DNA from: JBGPIK01 sp041484845 | GTDB lineage: Bacteria; Desulfobacterota; Binatia; UBA9968 | Assembly: GCA_041484845.1 (NCBI GenBank) | Contig: JBGPIK010000426.1 | Span: forward strand, 1 to 5,777 | Reading direction: 5' to 3' | Length of the DNA: 5,777 bases | Shown: piece by piece, positions 1-5,777 of the stretch | Numbering within the stretch: position 1 is the stretch's first letter | Layout of the letters: each line of letters opens with the position of its first letter | Notes under the pieces: generated by a model | Databases searched by the model: none | The model's input: the letters and a program-made list of their open reading frames with translations, nothing else | Told to the model about the DNA's origin: nothing | Position numbers and translations under genes: made by a program

Positions 1-229
1 ATATCCCATTTCAAGCGCTTCAGAAAACTCATCGACCGATTCATCACTCTCTCGATTGAACGATCGCAGCTCAGGATGAAAATGGATAAAGAGCAGTGAA
101 AGGAGGGTGTCAGATTACTGAGAACTCGGTAGTCTTGAGTTATTATCTTTTTCTCGAATTCTTTCCGTCTCTTGTCGTTGACTTCGTCTGGGAAATTACC
201 AAAAATGCCCTTTTAAGCAAATCCACCCC
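1..229. other. Upstream non-coding region, possible gene edge at its left end
   Basis: No complete gene is visible here. The first 99 bases are open on the + strand in frame 1, ending at a TGA at 97-99, and could be the last 32 codons of a gene entering from the left. The same stretch on the minus strand offers an ATG at 44..42 that opens a short frame (MNRSMSFLKRLKWD...) running off the left edge, which would be a divergent gene. Neither has a strong ribosome site or a recognisable motif, so I cannot choose between them. From about 100 to 229 the sequence is A/T and pyrimidine rich, with stops in the gene's own frame (TGA at 179-181), and looks like a promoter and leader region. Confidence 0.4.
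178..206 (+). promoter_or_regulatory. Candidate sigma70-type promoter for the four-gene cluster
   Basis: A TTGACT hexamer at 178-183 matches the -35 consensus at 5 of 6 positions. Exactly 17 bases later, AAAAAT at 201-206 matches the -10 consensus at 4 of 6. Transcription would then begin near 212-214, leaving a leader of only about 16-18 bases before the ATG at 230. No Shine-Dalgarno sequence is visible in that leader, which fits a very short-leader message. The spacing is good but the -10 is weak, and A/T-rich regions give such matches by chance. Confidence 0.35.
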
Positions 230-1819
230 ATGACGAAATACGATGCCGTCATAATTGGCGGAGGCCATAACGGTCTAACCTGTGCAGCCTATCTCGCTAA
301 GGCCGGAAAAAAAGTGCTCGTTCTTGAGCAGCGCCATGTGCTCGGTGGCGCCGCCGTCACCGAAGAGATCTATCCCGGATTTAAATACTCCGTCTGCTCA
401 TATGTCGTAAGCCTTTTGCGCCCGGAGGTCATTCGCGACCTCGGACTGACAAATTACGATCTCGAAATCATTCCTTTGGACAGCACACTTACACCGATGC
501 CGGACGGCGATTATCTTTTCCGTTGCGGCGATCACGCCAGAACGCGCCGTGAAATTGCGCGACACTCCGCAACCGACGCCGACGCATATGACCAGTACGG
601 TCAGCTTATGGTGCAAATGGCAATGGCGGTTAAGCCCTTGCTTGGGATCGTTCCGCCCGAGCCGACCTCCTGGAATCCGCGGGAGCTTTTTGGCCTCGCC
701 TCATTAGGCAATCATTTCCGCCATCTCGGCGAAACGCTTTTTTACCACCTGACGAAACTGATGACCATGAGTTCGGCGGATTTTCTCAATGAATGGTTCG
801 AAACCGAGGTGCTCAAGGCAACGATGTCCGCCAGTGGCATTATTGGAACTTTCATGGGCCCGCGATCGCCGGGCACCGCCTACGTGCTGTTGCACCACTA
901 CATGGGGGAGCTTGACGGCGCTTTTAGGTCATGGGGCTTCGCCCGCGGCGGGATGGGAACCATCAGCCGCGTCATTGCCGACGCGGCGCGCCACTTTGGC
1001 GCCGAGATTCGAACCGAAGCGACCGTTGATCGCGTGCTTATCAAGAATGGTCGCGGTTACGGTATCGTGCTTGGCTCCGGCGAAGAAATTCATGCGAGGG
1101 CTATTGTTTCCAGCGTCGACCCGAAGCGAACATTTTTGCACATGATCGACCAAGCCCATTTCGATTCTGAGTTCTTGAGGCAAGTCGGCAGTTTCAAGAT
1201 CCGCGGATCATCGGCCAAAGTCAATCTCGCGCTTGACGCACTGCCGAGCTTTACTTGCTTGCCAGGGGACGGCCCGCACCTTTCAGGCGCCATTTCCATC
1301 AGTCCGAGCATCGACTACCTTGAGCAAGCCTACGACGACGCCAAGTACGGTGATTACTCACGGCGGCCTTACCTTGACATTATTCTTCCTTCGATGCTTG
1401 ACCCATCTATGGCGCCGCCTGGCAAACACGTCATGTCAATCTTTGTCCAGTACGCGCCTTATCATCTAAGGACGGGCACATGGCCGGAGAAACGAGAGGC
1501 ATTTGGCGATGCGGTCATTGACACGTTGAGCGAATACGCGCCCAATCTTAAAGACATCATCCTGCACCGCCAAGTGGTAACCCCGTGGGACCTGGAGCAA
1601 GAGTTTGGTCTTACGGAGGGAAATATTTTTCAGGGCGAATTGACTTTGGATCAACTTTTTTTTCTCCGTCCCGTCCCGGGTTGGGCAAAATACCGTACGC
1701 CGATCAAAAATCTCTATCTGTGCGGCTCTTGCACCCACCCTGGCGGTGGGGTAATGGCAGCCTCGGGACGGTTGGCGGCGCTGGAAATATTGAAAGATTG
1801 GAAACTGAGAAGGATTTAG
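230..1819 (+). CDS. FAD-dependent oxidoreductase, phytoene desaturase/PYROXD2-like (copy 1)
   Basis: A 529-residue flavoprotein of the COG1233 type (phytoene desaturase, PYROXD2, retinol saturase relatives). These enzymes use FAD to desaturate, saturate or oxidise hydrophobic or cyclic substrates. Visible features are an N-terminal Rossmann dinucleotide fold with GGGHNG at residues 10-15, and E33 at the end of the second strand for the FAD ribose. A GG-containing second motif follows at 39-40, then the GGMG segment at 240-243, the typical helix and strand of the family (AARHFGAEIRT), and a C-terminal FAD-contacting motif LCGSCTHPGGG at 497-507. No signal peptide or clear membrane helix is seen, so it is probably cytoplasmic or peripheral. 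The ATG at 230 is the only usual start after the in-frame TGA at 179-181, and it lacks a Shine-Dalgarno. C501 sits where the paralogue has glycine. The substrate is unknown; carotenoid synthesis is unlikely because no crtB-like or other carotenoid gene is present. Confidence 0.93.
   Translation: MTKYDAVIIGGGHNGLTCAAYLAKAGKKVLVLEQRHVLGGAAVTEEIYPGFKYSVCSYVVSLLRPEVIRDLGLTNYDLEIIPLDSTLTPMPDGDYLFRCGDHARTRREIARHSATDADAYDQYGQLMVQMAMAVKPLLGIVPPEPTSWNPRELFGLASLGNHFRHLGETLFYHLTKLMTMSSADFLNEWFETEVLKATMSASGIIGTFMGPRSPGTAYVLLHHYMGELDGAFRSWGFARGGMGTISRVIADAARHFGAEIRTEATVDRVLIKNGRGYGIVLGSGEEIHARAIVSSVDPKRTFLHMIDQAHFDSEFLRQVGSFKIRGSSAKVNLALDALPSFTCLPGDGPHLSGAISISPSIDYLEQAYDDAKYGDYSRRPYLDIILPSMLDPSMAPPGKHVMSIFVQYAPYHLRTGTWPEKREAFGDAVIDTLSEYAPNLKDIILHRQVVTPWDLEQEFGLTEGNIFQGELTLDQLFFLRPVPGWAKYRTPIKNLYLCGSCTHPGGGVMAASGRLAALEILKDWKLRRI
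1807..1814 (+). promoter_or_regulatory. Ribosome binding site that supports the GTG start of copy 2
   Basis: GAGAAGGA lies inside the last codons of the preceding gene, with 11 bases between it and the GTG at 1826. Together with the N-terminal alignment of the two paralogues (MTKYDAVIIG versus MQKFDAVIIG) it fixes GTG as the start. It also suggests that ribosomes finishing copy 1 can reinitiate on copy 2. Confidence 0.65.
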
Positions 1820-1825
1820 CTCGCC

Positions 1826-3415
1826 GTGCAGAAATTTGATGCCGTCATTATTGGCGCCGGCCACAACGGTTTGGTAACGGCGGCTTATCTGGCCAAGGCA
1901 AGAAAGAAAGTCTTGGTATTGGAGCGCCGCCCCAACGTCGGCGGCATCGCTGTTTCGGAAGAGATTTTTCCCGGCTTCAAATATTCGACGTGCGCTCACC
2001 TCAGCGGCCAATTCTCGAAAGAAATCATCGCGGACCTGGCGCTCCATCAACACGGTTTGGAAATTATTCCCGATACTCATTTAGTCTTTGCTCCGGGCAT
2101 AAATGGGAATTCGCTGCTGGTCCCGCGCGACCATGCGAAAGCCCTGGAATGTATCGGCCGCCTGTCGACAAAGGACGCTGCCAAGTTCAACGATTTTTGC
2201 GCGCTCGTTCGGAAACTTTCCTCTTTTCTCCGCACGCTCTACAATTTGCCGCTGCCGGATCATGCAAGCCCTGAAAGTTTTCAACTGATAAATTTAATCA
2301 AAATCGGCTTGAAGTTCCATCGCCTCGGTGACAGAGCAATGCACGAATTCTTGCGCATACTGCCAATGAGCGCAGCGGACCTGCTCAACGAATGGTTCGA
2401 AAGCGAACTTTTGCAGGCGACTCTCGCGGCCGGCGGGCTGCTCGGCTCATTCGTCGGGCCGCAACAGCAGGGAACGTCCTACCTGTTTTTGCACCATCAA
2501 CTAGGCGGATCGAACGGCGCCTTTCGCTCGACGGGCTTCGTCCGCGGCGGCATTGGCAATCTCGCGCAAGCGCTCGCGCGCGCTGCGGAACGACACGGCG
2601 CGGAAATCCGCACCCTTGTGGACGTAGTGAAGATTATCATGAGAAACGGCGCGGCAACGGGCGTGATCCTGCGAAACGGCGACGAGATCGCCGCGAATGT
2701 GATTGTTTCGAATGCCGACGTCAAGCACACGTTCTTGAAATTGCTTGAGCCGACTTACCTCGATCCCGTTTTCTTACTCCAGGTCAAAAATATTCGCTCG
2801 CGGGGGACGGCGGCAAAAATTAACTTTGCGCTGGATGCACAGCCAAAATTTATAGGCGCGCCCGAGGACGCCGCAAGTCTCGGGGGGATTATCCATATCG
2901 GACCAACGCTGGAATACCTCGAACGCTCCGCTGATGATGCCAAATACGGCCGATATTCGCAGCAACCGTTTCTGGAGATTACGATTCCTTCCATAGCCGA
3001 CTCCACATTGGCTCCCGCCGCCAAGCATGTCATGTCGGTGTGGATGCAGGCCGCGCCGTATGAGTTAAAAACCGGCAATTGGAATGATCAGCGCAACCTT
3101 CTGGGCGACACCGTAGCAAAAACTATTGAGGACTATGCTCCCGGTTTTAGGAATCTAATACTCCACCGGCAGGTTTTGACGCCTCTGGACATCGAGCAAA
3201 CTTTTGCATTAACCGAGGGCCACATCTATCACGCCGAGCTGGCGCTCGATCAGATCTTCTTTATGCGGCCGGTTCCGGGATGGGCCGGTTATCGCACGCC
3301 GATTGAGAATCTCTACCTCTGCGGCTCCGGGACTCATCCGGGAGGCGGCATCACCGGACTCCCCGGCTATTACGCCGCAAAGACGATTCTCAATACCTGG
3401 GTTAAAAGGTCATAA
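1826..3415 (+). CDS. FAD-dependent oxidoreductase, phytoene desaturase/PYROXD2-like (copy 2)
   Basis: A second 529-residue FAD oxidoreductase of the COG1233 type, paralogous to the gene 6 bases upstream; 50 of the first 80 residues are identical by my count. Domains follow the same order: GAGHNG at residues 10-15, E33 for FAD ribose binding, GG at 39-40, GGIG at 241-244, then the family's AERHGAEIRT segment, and the C-terminal FAD motif LCGSGTHPGGG at 498-508 followed by a GLPG turn. The middle (about residues 60-185) diverges most from copy 1, which is where substrate-facing regions lie in this family, so the two probably differ in substrate or act as a heteromeric pair. It starts at GTG, supported by a ribosome site at 1807-1814 and by the paralogue. 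No signal peptide is seen. The reaction is not known; an oxidase, dehydrogenase or saturase role are all possible. Confidence 0.93.
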   Translation: MQKFDAVIIGAGHNGLVTAAYLAKARKKVLVLERRPNVGGIAVSEEIFPGFKYSTCAHLSGQFSKEIIADLALHQHGLEIIPDTHLVFAPGINGNSLLVPRDHAKALECIGRLSTKDAAKFNDFCALVRKLSSFLRTLYNLPLPDHASPESFQLINLIKIGLKFHRLGDRAMHEFLRILPMSAADLLNEWFESELLQATLAAGGLLGSFVGPQQQGTSYLFLHHQLGGSNGAFRSTGFVRGGIGNLAQALARAAERHGAEIRTLVDVVKIIMRNGAATGVILRNGDEIAANVIVSNADVKHTFLKLLEPTYLDPVFLLQVKNIRSRGTAAKINFALDAQPKFIGAPEDAASLGGIIHIGPTLEYLERSADDAKYGRYSQQPFLEITIPSIADSTLAPAAKHVMSVWMQAAPYELKTGNWNDQRNLLGDTVAKTIEDYAPGFRNLILHRQVLTPLDIEQTFALTEGHIYHAELALDQIFFMRPVPGWAGYRTPIENLYLCGSGTHPGGGITGLPGYYAAKTILNTWVKRS

Positions 3416-3481
3416 CCTCGTTTTTGATTTGTTTGTCTTCCGTGCTAAACCCAGAGGGCCATTGGCCGAGGTTGTCAACAC

Positions 3482-4465
3482 ATGAAATTGTACTTAGGAC
3501 TTGCGGAAAACGCGGCGCCTTATCAGACCCGGATTTTTGCCGACATTGAAAGCAAGCTCATCGATTTGAATCTCGCATACTCGGCTTGCTTCGCCCAGCG
3601 CCACGGGAACTTGGCGGGCGCCTATGAGCTTGCCTCATTTTACTTCCCGGAGACCATTGCGATATTTCTGGAACGCGGGGACGAAGCCCGAAAGGCGCTG
3701 GAAGAAGTTGTTTTTTTTGCGCGCCAACGCGGCGTACGCGACCTGCGCGGCCCGTCGGGTGAGAAAGTTGTCTACGCCCCAAACGAAGTTCGGCTGCTAC
3801 CGCCTTTGCAGAATCCCGAGAAAAGTTTTGTCATTGGCTTCTCCGACCAAGCCCGGATTGAAGCGATGCCCAAAGCTGAAATCCCAACCGGATTTTACAA
3901 GCTGCCCCAGACATTCGTCACCACCGGCGCGCCAATGGTATGGCCGAAATTTTCTCGGGAAGTCGATGCCGATGGATGCTTAGCCATCATCATCGGCAAA
4001 CCCGGGCGGCGAATTCCACCCGAACGAGCCTGGGACTATGTCGCCGGCGTCACACTGCTCATCGACGTCACCGCCCGCGATATCAACAGACGGGAAGGGC
4101 TGACAACCAACAACTTGCTTGGCAAGAACTTTCCATCCAGCACGTCACTTGGACCGGCCCTATGGCTCACGAGTTCCAGAAAGGATCTGGAAGCGCTAGA
4201 AGTCAATTTGTCGCTTGATGGTGTAAGCAAACAAAAATTCATGCTGCCGCAGTGTGTTTTTACCCTTGAGCAAGTGATCGCACGCTGGTCGATTCTCGGC
4301 ATCAAGCCCGGTGATTTTCTGGCCCTGGGCGCCAGCATGGCGCTGGCGGGCGACAGGCTGCAGAGCCCCGTCCCTCTGACGCTCGGCTCAACAATCCGTT
4401 GCTCATCGCCGGCCATTGGCGAGCTAACGCATGGGGTTGTGTCGCCGAAAGGACTGCGCTCATGA
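3482..4465 (+). CDS. FAH-family protein with a degenerate active site
   Basis: A 327-residue protein with an N-terminal FAH-type domain (about 1-110) and a C-terminal FAH fold (about 115-320). The fold is shown by FYKLP (138-142), LAIIIGKP (167-174), YVAGV (186-190), IDVTARD (194-200), GKNF (214-217) and KPGDF (275-279). Family members bind Mg2+ or Mn2+ and hydrolyse, decarboxylate or isomerise 2-oxo/enol acids. Against the intact neighbour, the ExE metal pair is D164 and C166, the HxxE histidine is Q123, and the TGTP loop is LGAS (282-285). The third metal ligand (D195) and the lysine (K215) are kept. Either it is a pseudoenzyme partner or it has an altered metal site and chemistry. It starts at ATG with CGAGG at 3467-3471, 10 bases upstream, and ends in a 4-base overlap with the next gene. 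The family call is firm; activity is doubtful. Confidence 0.88.
   Translation: MKLYLGLAENAAPYQTRIFADIESKLIDLNLAYSACFAQRHGNLAGAYELASFYFPETIAIFLERGDEARKALEEVVFFARQRGVRDLRGPSGEKVVYAPNEVRLLPPLQNPEKSFVIGFSDQARIEAMPKAEIPTGFYKLPQTFVTTGAPMVWPKFSREVDADGCLAIIIGKPGRRIPPERAWDYVAGVTLLIDVTARDINRREGLTTNNLLGKNFPSSTSLGPALWLTSSRKDLEALEVNLSLDGVSKQKFMLPQCVFTLEQVIARWSILGIKPGDFLALGASMALAGDRLQSPVPLTLGSTIRCSSPAIGELTHGVVSPKGLRS
4448..4453 (+). promoter_or_regulatory. Ribosome binding site deciding the start of the second FAH gene
   Basis: AAAGGA lies 8 bases before the ATG at 4462. That ATG overlaps the TGA of the preceding gene as ATGA, a standard translational-coupling junction. The frame stays open upstream to an ATG at 4399, but that would add 21 residues without family resemblance and overlap the previous gene by 67 bases, so 4462 is preferred. 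The protein from 4462 begins MNLVTFIYQD, a normal FAH N-terminus. Confidence 0.75.
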
Positions 4466-5418
4466 ATCTGGTCACTTTCATTTATCAAGATGAGGAACGT
4501 ATCGGCGTTGTCGATGATGCCGGCCGTATTGTCGACCTGCAGCGCGCTTACGCCTGCTACCTGCACGAAGCGGAAGCCAATCCTCACGGTACAAACCTCG
4601 CTCCTGTAGTGTTGGGCCGCGATATGTGTGAATTTTTGCAGCGCGGTGAGAAAAGCTTGGACGCTGCGCGTAAGACACTGCAATTTATAAAATCGCGGCC
4701 GGCCGGCGCGAGCCGCGGTGTCGTTCTACAGCGCGAACAGATTCGATTGAAAGCTCCGGTGCCAAGACCGGGGGCCCTGATTTCCGCGGGCAAGAACTTT
4801 TCCGATCACGTTTCCGAAATGTCTTCGAAAAAGGGTCCTCTGGCGCCGGTGGCGTTTCTCAAACTGCCCGGAACGGTTGTCGGCCCCGAAGATGACATTC
4901 CCTACCCGCCGGAAGTGAAAAATCTAGACTATGAAGTCGAACTTGCAATCATTATCGGCAAGCCTTGTGTCGATGTCAGCGAAGAGGAAGCGTTGAGCTA
5001 CGTCGCCGGCTACGCGGCGTTCAACGACATCAGCGCCCGCGATGTCATTCGAGCTGAAAACAAATCCGGCATCCATCTCATGGGCAAGAGTTTTCCCGGG
5101 TTTGCGCCCATGGGTCCGTATTTGGTGACAGCGGATGAAATCCCCGAGCCGCAAAATTTAAAACTTGGGCTCCGGGTCAACGGCGAGACGCGCCAGGATT
5201 CAAATCTGGGCTACATGATCTTCAAGATTCGCAGCATGATCGCCTACTGGTCACAAATGGGACTTAACCCGGGCGATGTCCTGACCACGGGGACCCCGCG
5301 CGGCGTCGCGGCGGGACGCAAACCGGATCAAACTCCGTGGTGGCTGAAACCGGGGGATCTCATCGAAGCCGAAGTGGAAAGAGTCGGCTGCCTGTGTAAT
5401 CGTGTCGTGCCGGAATAA
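4462..5418 (+). CDS. FAH-family hydrolase/isomerase, active site intact
   Basis: A 318-residue FAH-family enzyme, within the usual size for bacterial members with both domains. The N-terminal domain (about 1-100) holds the RIGVVDDAGRIVDL segment. The catalytic domain carries a HxxE dyad (H116, E119 in SDHVSEM), metal ligands E158 and E160 (YEVELA), D189 (NDISARD), K209 (GKSF), a VNGE segment at 239-242 and the TGTP loop at 276-279. By family knowledge these residues bind Mg2+ or Mn2+ and polarise a 2-oxo acid for C-C bond hydrolysis, decarboxylation or keto-enol isomerisation. Known relatives include acylpyruvate hydrolase/oxaloacetate decarboxylase (FAHD1) and the HpcE/HpaG decarboxylase-isomerase. 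The exact substrate cannot be assigned. It is probably cytoplasmic and dimeric. It is translationally coupled to the degenerate FAH gene upstream, so the two products are likely made together and could form a mixed dimer. Confidence 0.93.
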   Translation: MNLVTFIYQDEERIGVVDDAGRIVDLQRAYACYLHEAEANPHGTNLAPVVLGRDMCEFLQRGEKSLDAARKTLQFIKSRPAGASRGVVLQREQIRLKAPVPRPGALISAGKNFSDHVSEMSSKKGPLAPVAFLKLPGTVVGPEDDIPYPPEVKNLDYEVELAIIIGKPCVDVSEEEALSYVAGYAAFNDISARDVIRAENKSGIHLMGKSFPGFAPMGPYLVTADEIPEPQNLKLGLRVNGETRQDSNLGYMIFKIRSMIAYWSQMGLNPGDVLTTGTPRGVAAGRKPDQTPWWLKPGDLIEAEVERVGCLCNRVVPE

Positions 5419-5448
5419 TCTTCGTATTGTGTCCGCATGGTCATTGTT

Positions 5449-5469
5449 CGTGCCGGCTTGATCGGCACG
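5449..5469 (+). terminator. GC hairpin after the cluster, weak terminator candidate
   Basis: CGTGCCG at 5449-5455 pairs perfectly with CGGCACG at 5463-5469 around a 7-base loop, starting 31 bases after the last stop codon. The position suits a terminator or a 3' end stabiliser for the four-gene message. The following bases are GGTTTGAA rather than a T run, so an intrinsic terminator is doubtful. Confidence 0.3.
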
Positions 5470-5666
5470 GGTTTGAACGGATGATCAATCTCACAGGAAA
5501 GGCGCGTTAGGTGGCGCTCTCGCCACGGCGCTTGAAACCATCTGGGACAACGCCGAGGACTTCACTTTGCGGCTCTCAAAAGCTAAGAAGTTAAAAAGGC
5601 TAAGGGTCTATAAATCAGGATGATTGAATTTCACCGCCAAACGTCTCAGGAGTAGGCGTCAGCGTC

Positions 5667-5674
5667 AAGAAGGA
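5667..5674 (+). promoter_or_regulatory. Ribosome binding site for the exported protein at the right edge
   Basis: AAGAAGGA lies 10 bases before the GTG at 5685. It is the best ribosome site in the gap and the main reason for choosing GTG over the in-frame ATG at 5712, which would remove the charged n-region of the signal peptide. Confidence 0.55.
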
Positions 5675-5684
5675 CTACACGGGC

Positions 5685-5777
5685 GTGATCAAATATCGGA
5701 TTTTCATTCTCATGTTCGCGCTGTTGCAGGGAACCGTGCTTTTTTCCCTTGCTGCAGCCGACTCCCTATCTGCCCGG
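5685..5777 (+). CDS. Exported protein with Sec signal peptide, N-terminal fragment
   Basis: The frame is open from GTG to the window edge (31 codons, no stop), so only the N-terminus is present. It reads as a textbook Sec signal peptide: a positive n-region (K3, R5), a hydrophobic core from about I6 to L22, and an Ala-Ala-Ala at 23-25 followed by D26, a good signal peptidase I cleavage site. No cysteine follows the core, so it is not a lipoprotein. The mature protein would be periplasmic or secreted. Beside catabolic FAH-family genes a periplasmic solute-binding protein would be a natural guess, but none of the mature domain is visible, so no function is assigned. It lies 266 bases after the four-gene cluster and may be a separate transcript. 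Confidence 0.6.
   Translation, partial: MIKYRIFILMFALLQGTVLFSLAAADSLSAR

Larger units (their letters stand above)
5419..5684. other. Intergenic region with hairpin and possible gene debris
   Basis: This 266-base gap has no convincing gene. A 15-codon frame (5437-5484, reading MVIVRAGLIGTGLNG) overlaps as ATGA with a 9-codon frame (5481-5510, reading MINLTGKAR). A third frame continues about 35 codons to a TGA at 5621-5623, but it has no good start. MINLTGK resembles the start of short-chain dehydrogenases, and GLIGTG resembles a Rossmann loop, so decayed oxidoreductase remnants are possible. The match is too short to assert. The later part (about 5580-5630) is A-rich and could host a promoter for the next gene. 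Confidence 0.35.

Noticed and set aside
1466..2080. A 204-residue open frame on the minus strand spanning the junction of the two FAD oxidoreductase genes
   Set aside because: It lies wholly antisense to two well-supported genes, shows no recognisable motif, and the codon pattern of the + strand explains its openness.
230..3415. Assignment of the two flavoproteins as carotenoid phytoene desaturases (crtI)
   Set aside because: The FAD motifs are shared across the whole superfamily, the sequences look closer to the PYROXD2-like branch, and no carotenoid biosynthesis gene is adjacent.
3406..3440. A terminator between the FAD pair and the FAH pair (AGGT CATA ACCT followed by a T-rich stretch)
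   Set aside because: The stem is only 4 base pairs and overlaps the stop codon. Despite the T-rich tail it is too weak to claim, although it leaves open that the cluster is two transcripts.
4399..4461. An N-terminal extension of the second FAH gene from an upstream ATG
   Set aside because: The extra 21 residues do not resemble a FAH N-terminus and overlap the previous gene by 67 bases. The ATG at 4462 has a good ribosome site and a standard coupling overlap.
4036..4683. A 215-residue open frame on the minus strand spanning the junction of the two FAH genes
   Set aside because: It is antisense to conserved FAH catalytic segments on both sides of the ATGA overlap. Its translation is rich in Ser, Arg and Ala without domain signatures, as expected for a shadow frame.
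5620..5655. An 11-codon frame from an ATG at 5620 as a leader peptide for the exported protein
   Set aside because: It is very short, has no run of regulatory codons, and no paired attenuator structure is visible.

Overview
The window reads as a stretch of bacterial chromosome, about mid-50s percent G+C by eye. It carries a compact cluster of four genes, all on the + strand, followed by the first codons of a secreted protein that runs off the right edge. Nothing in the sequence fixes the taxon. The gene types (large FAD oxidoreductases of the phytoene-desaturase/PYROXD2 type, FAH-family enzymes, and a neighbouring exported protein) are common in uncultured soil or sediment Proteobacteria-like, Rokubacteria-like or Tectomicrobia-like genomes. 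That placement is only an impression. There are no RNA genes, CRISPR arrays, insertion sequences or phage genes.

Layout. Positions 1-229 are an A/T-richer upstream region with a plausible sigma70-type promoter just before the first gene. Positions 230-1819 and 1826-3415 encode two tandem 529-residue FAD-dependent oxidoreductases that are clear paralogues, separated by 6 bases. Positions 3482-4465 and 4462-5418 encode two fumarylacetoacetate-hydrolase (FAH) family proteins that are distant paralogues, joined by an ATGA stop/start overlap. Positions 5419-5684 hold no convincing gene: there is a GC hairpin and a few very short reading frames that may be decayed gene debris. From 5685 a GTG-started frame encodes a classic Sec signal peptide and continues beyond the window.

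How the genes may work together. The spacing (6 bases, 66 bases, 4-base overlap) and common strand suggest one operon. A reasonable inference is a small catabolic or modifying pathway: FAD enzymes desaturate or oxidise a hydrophobic or cyclic substrate, and an FAH-family enzyme then cleaves, isomerises or decarboxylates a 2-oxo/enol acid intermediate. The true substrate cannot be read from the sequence.

The most notable point is that both enzyme types come as tandem pairs. In the FAH pair, the downstream copy keeps every expected catalytic and metal-binding residue. The upstream copy has lost the HxxE dyad, the paired metal-binding glutamates and the TGTP loop, while keeping the fold-defining segments. 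This suggests a pseudoenzyme partner or an enzyme with a remodelled active site.
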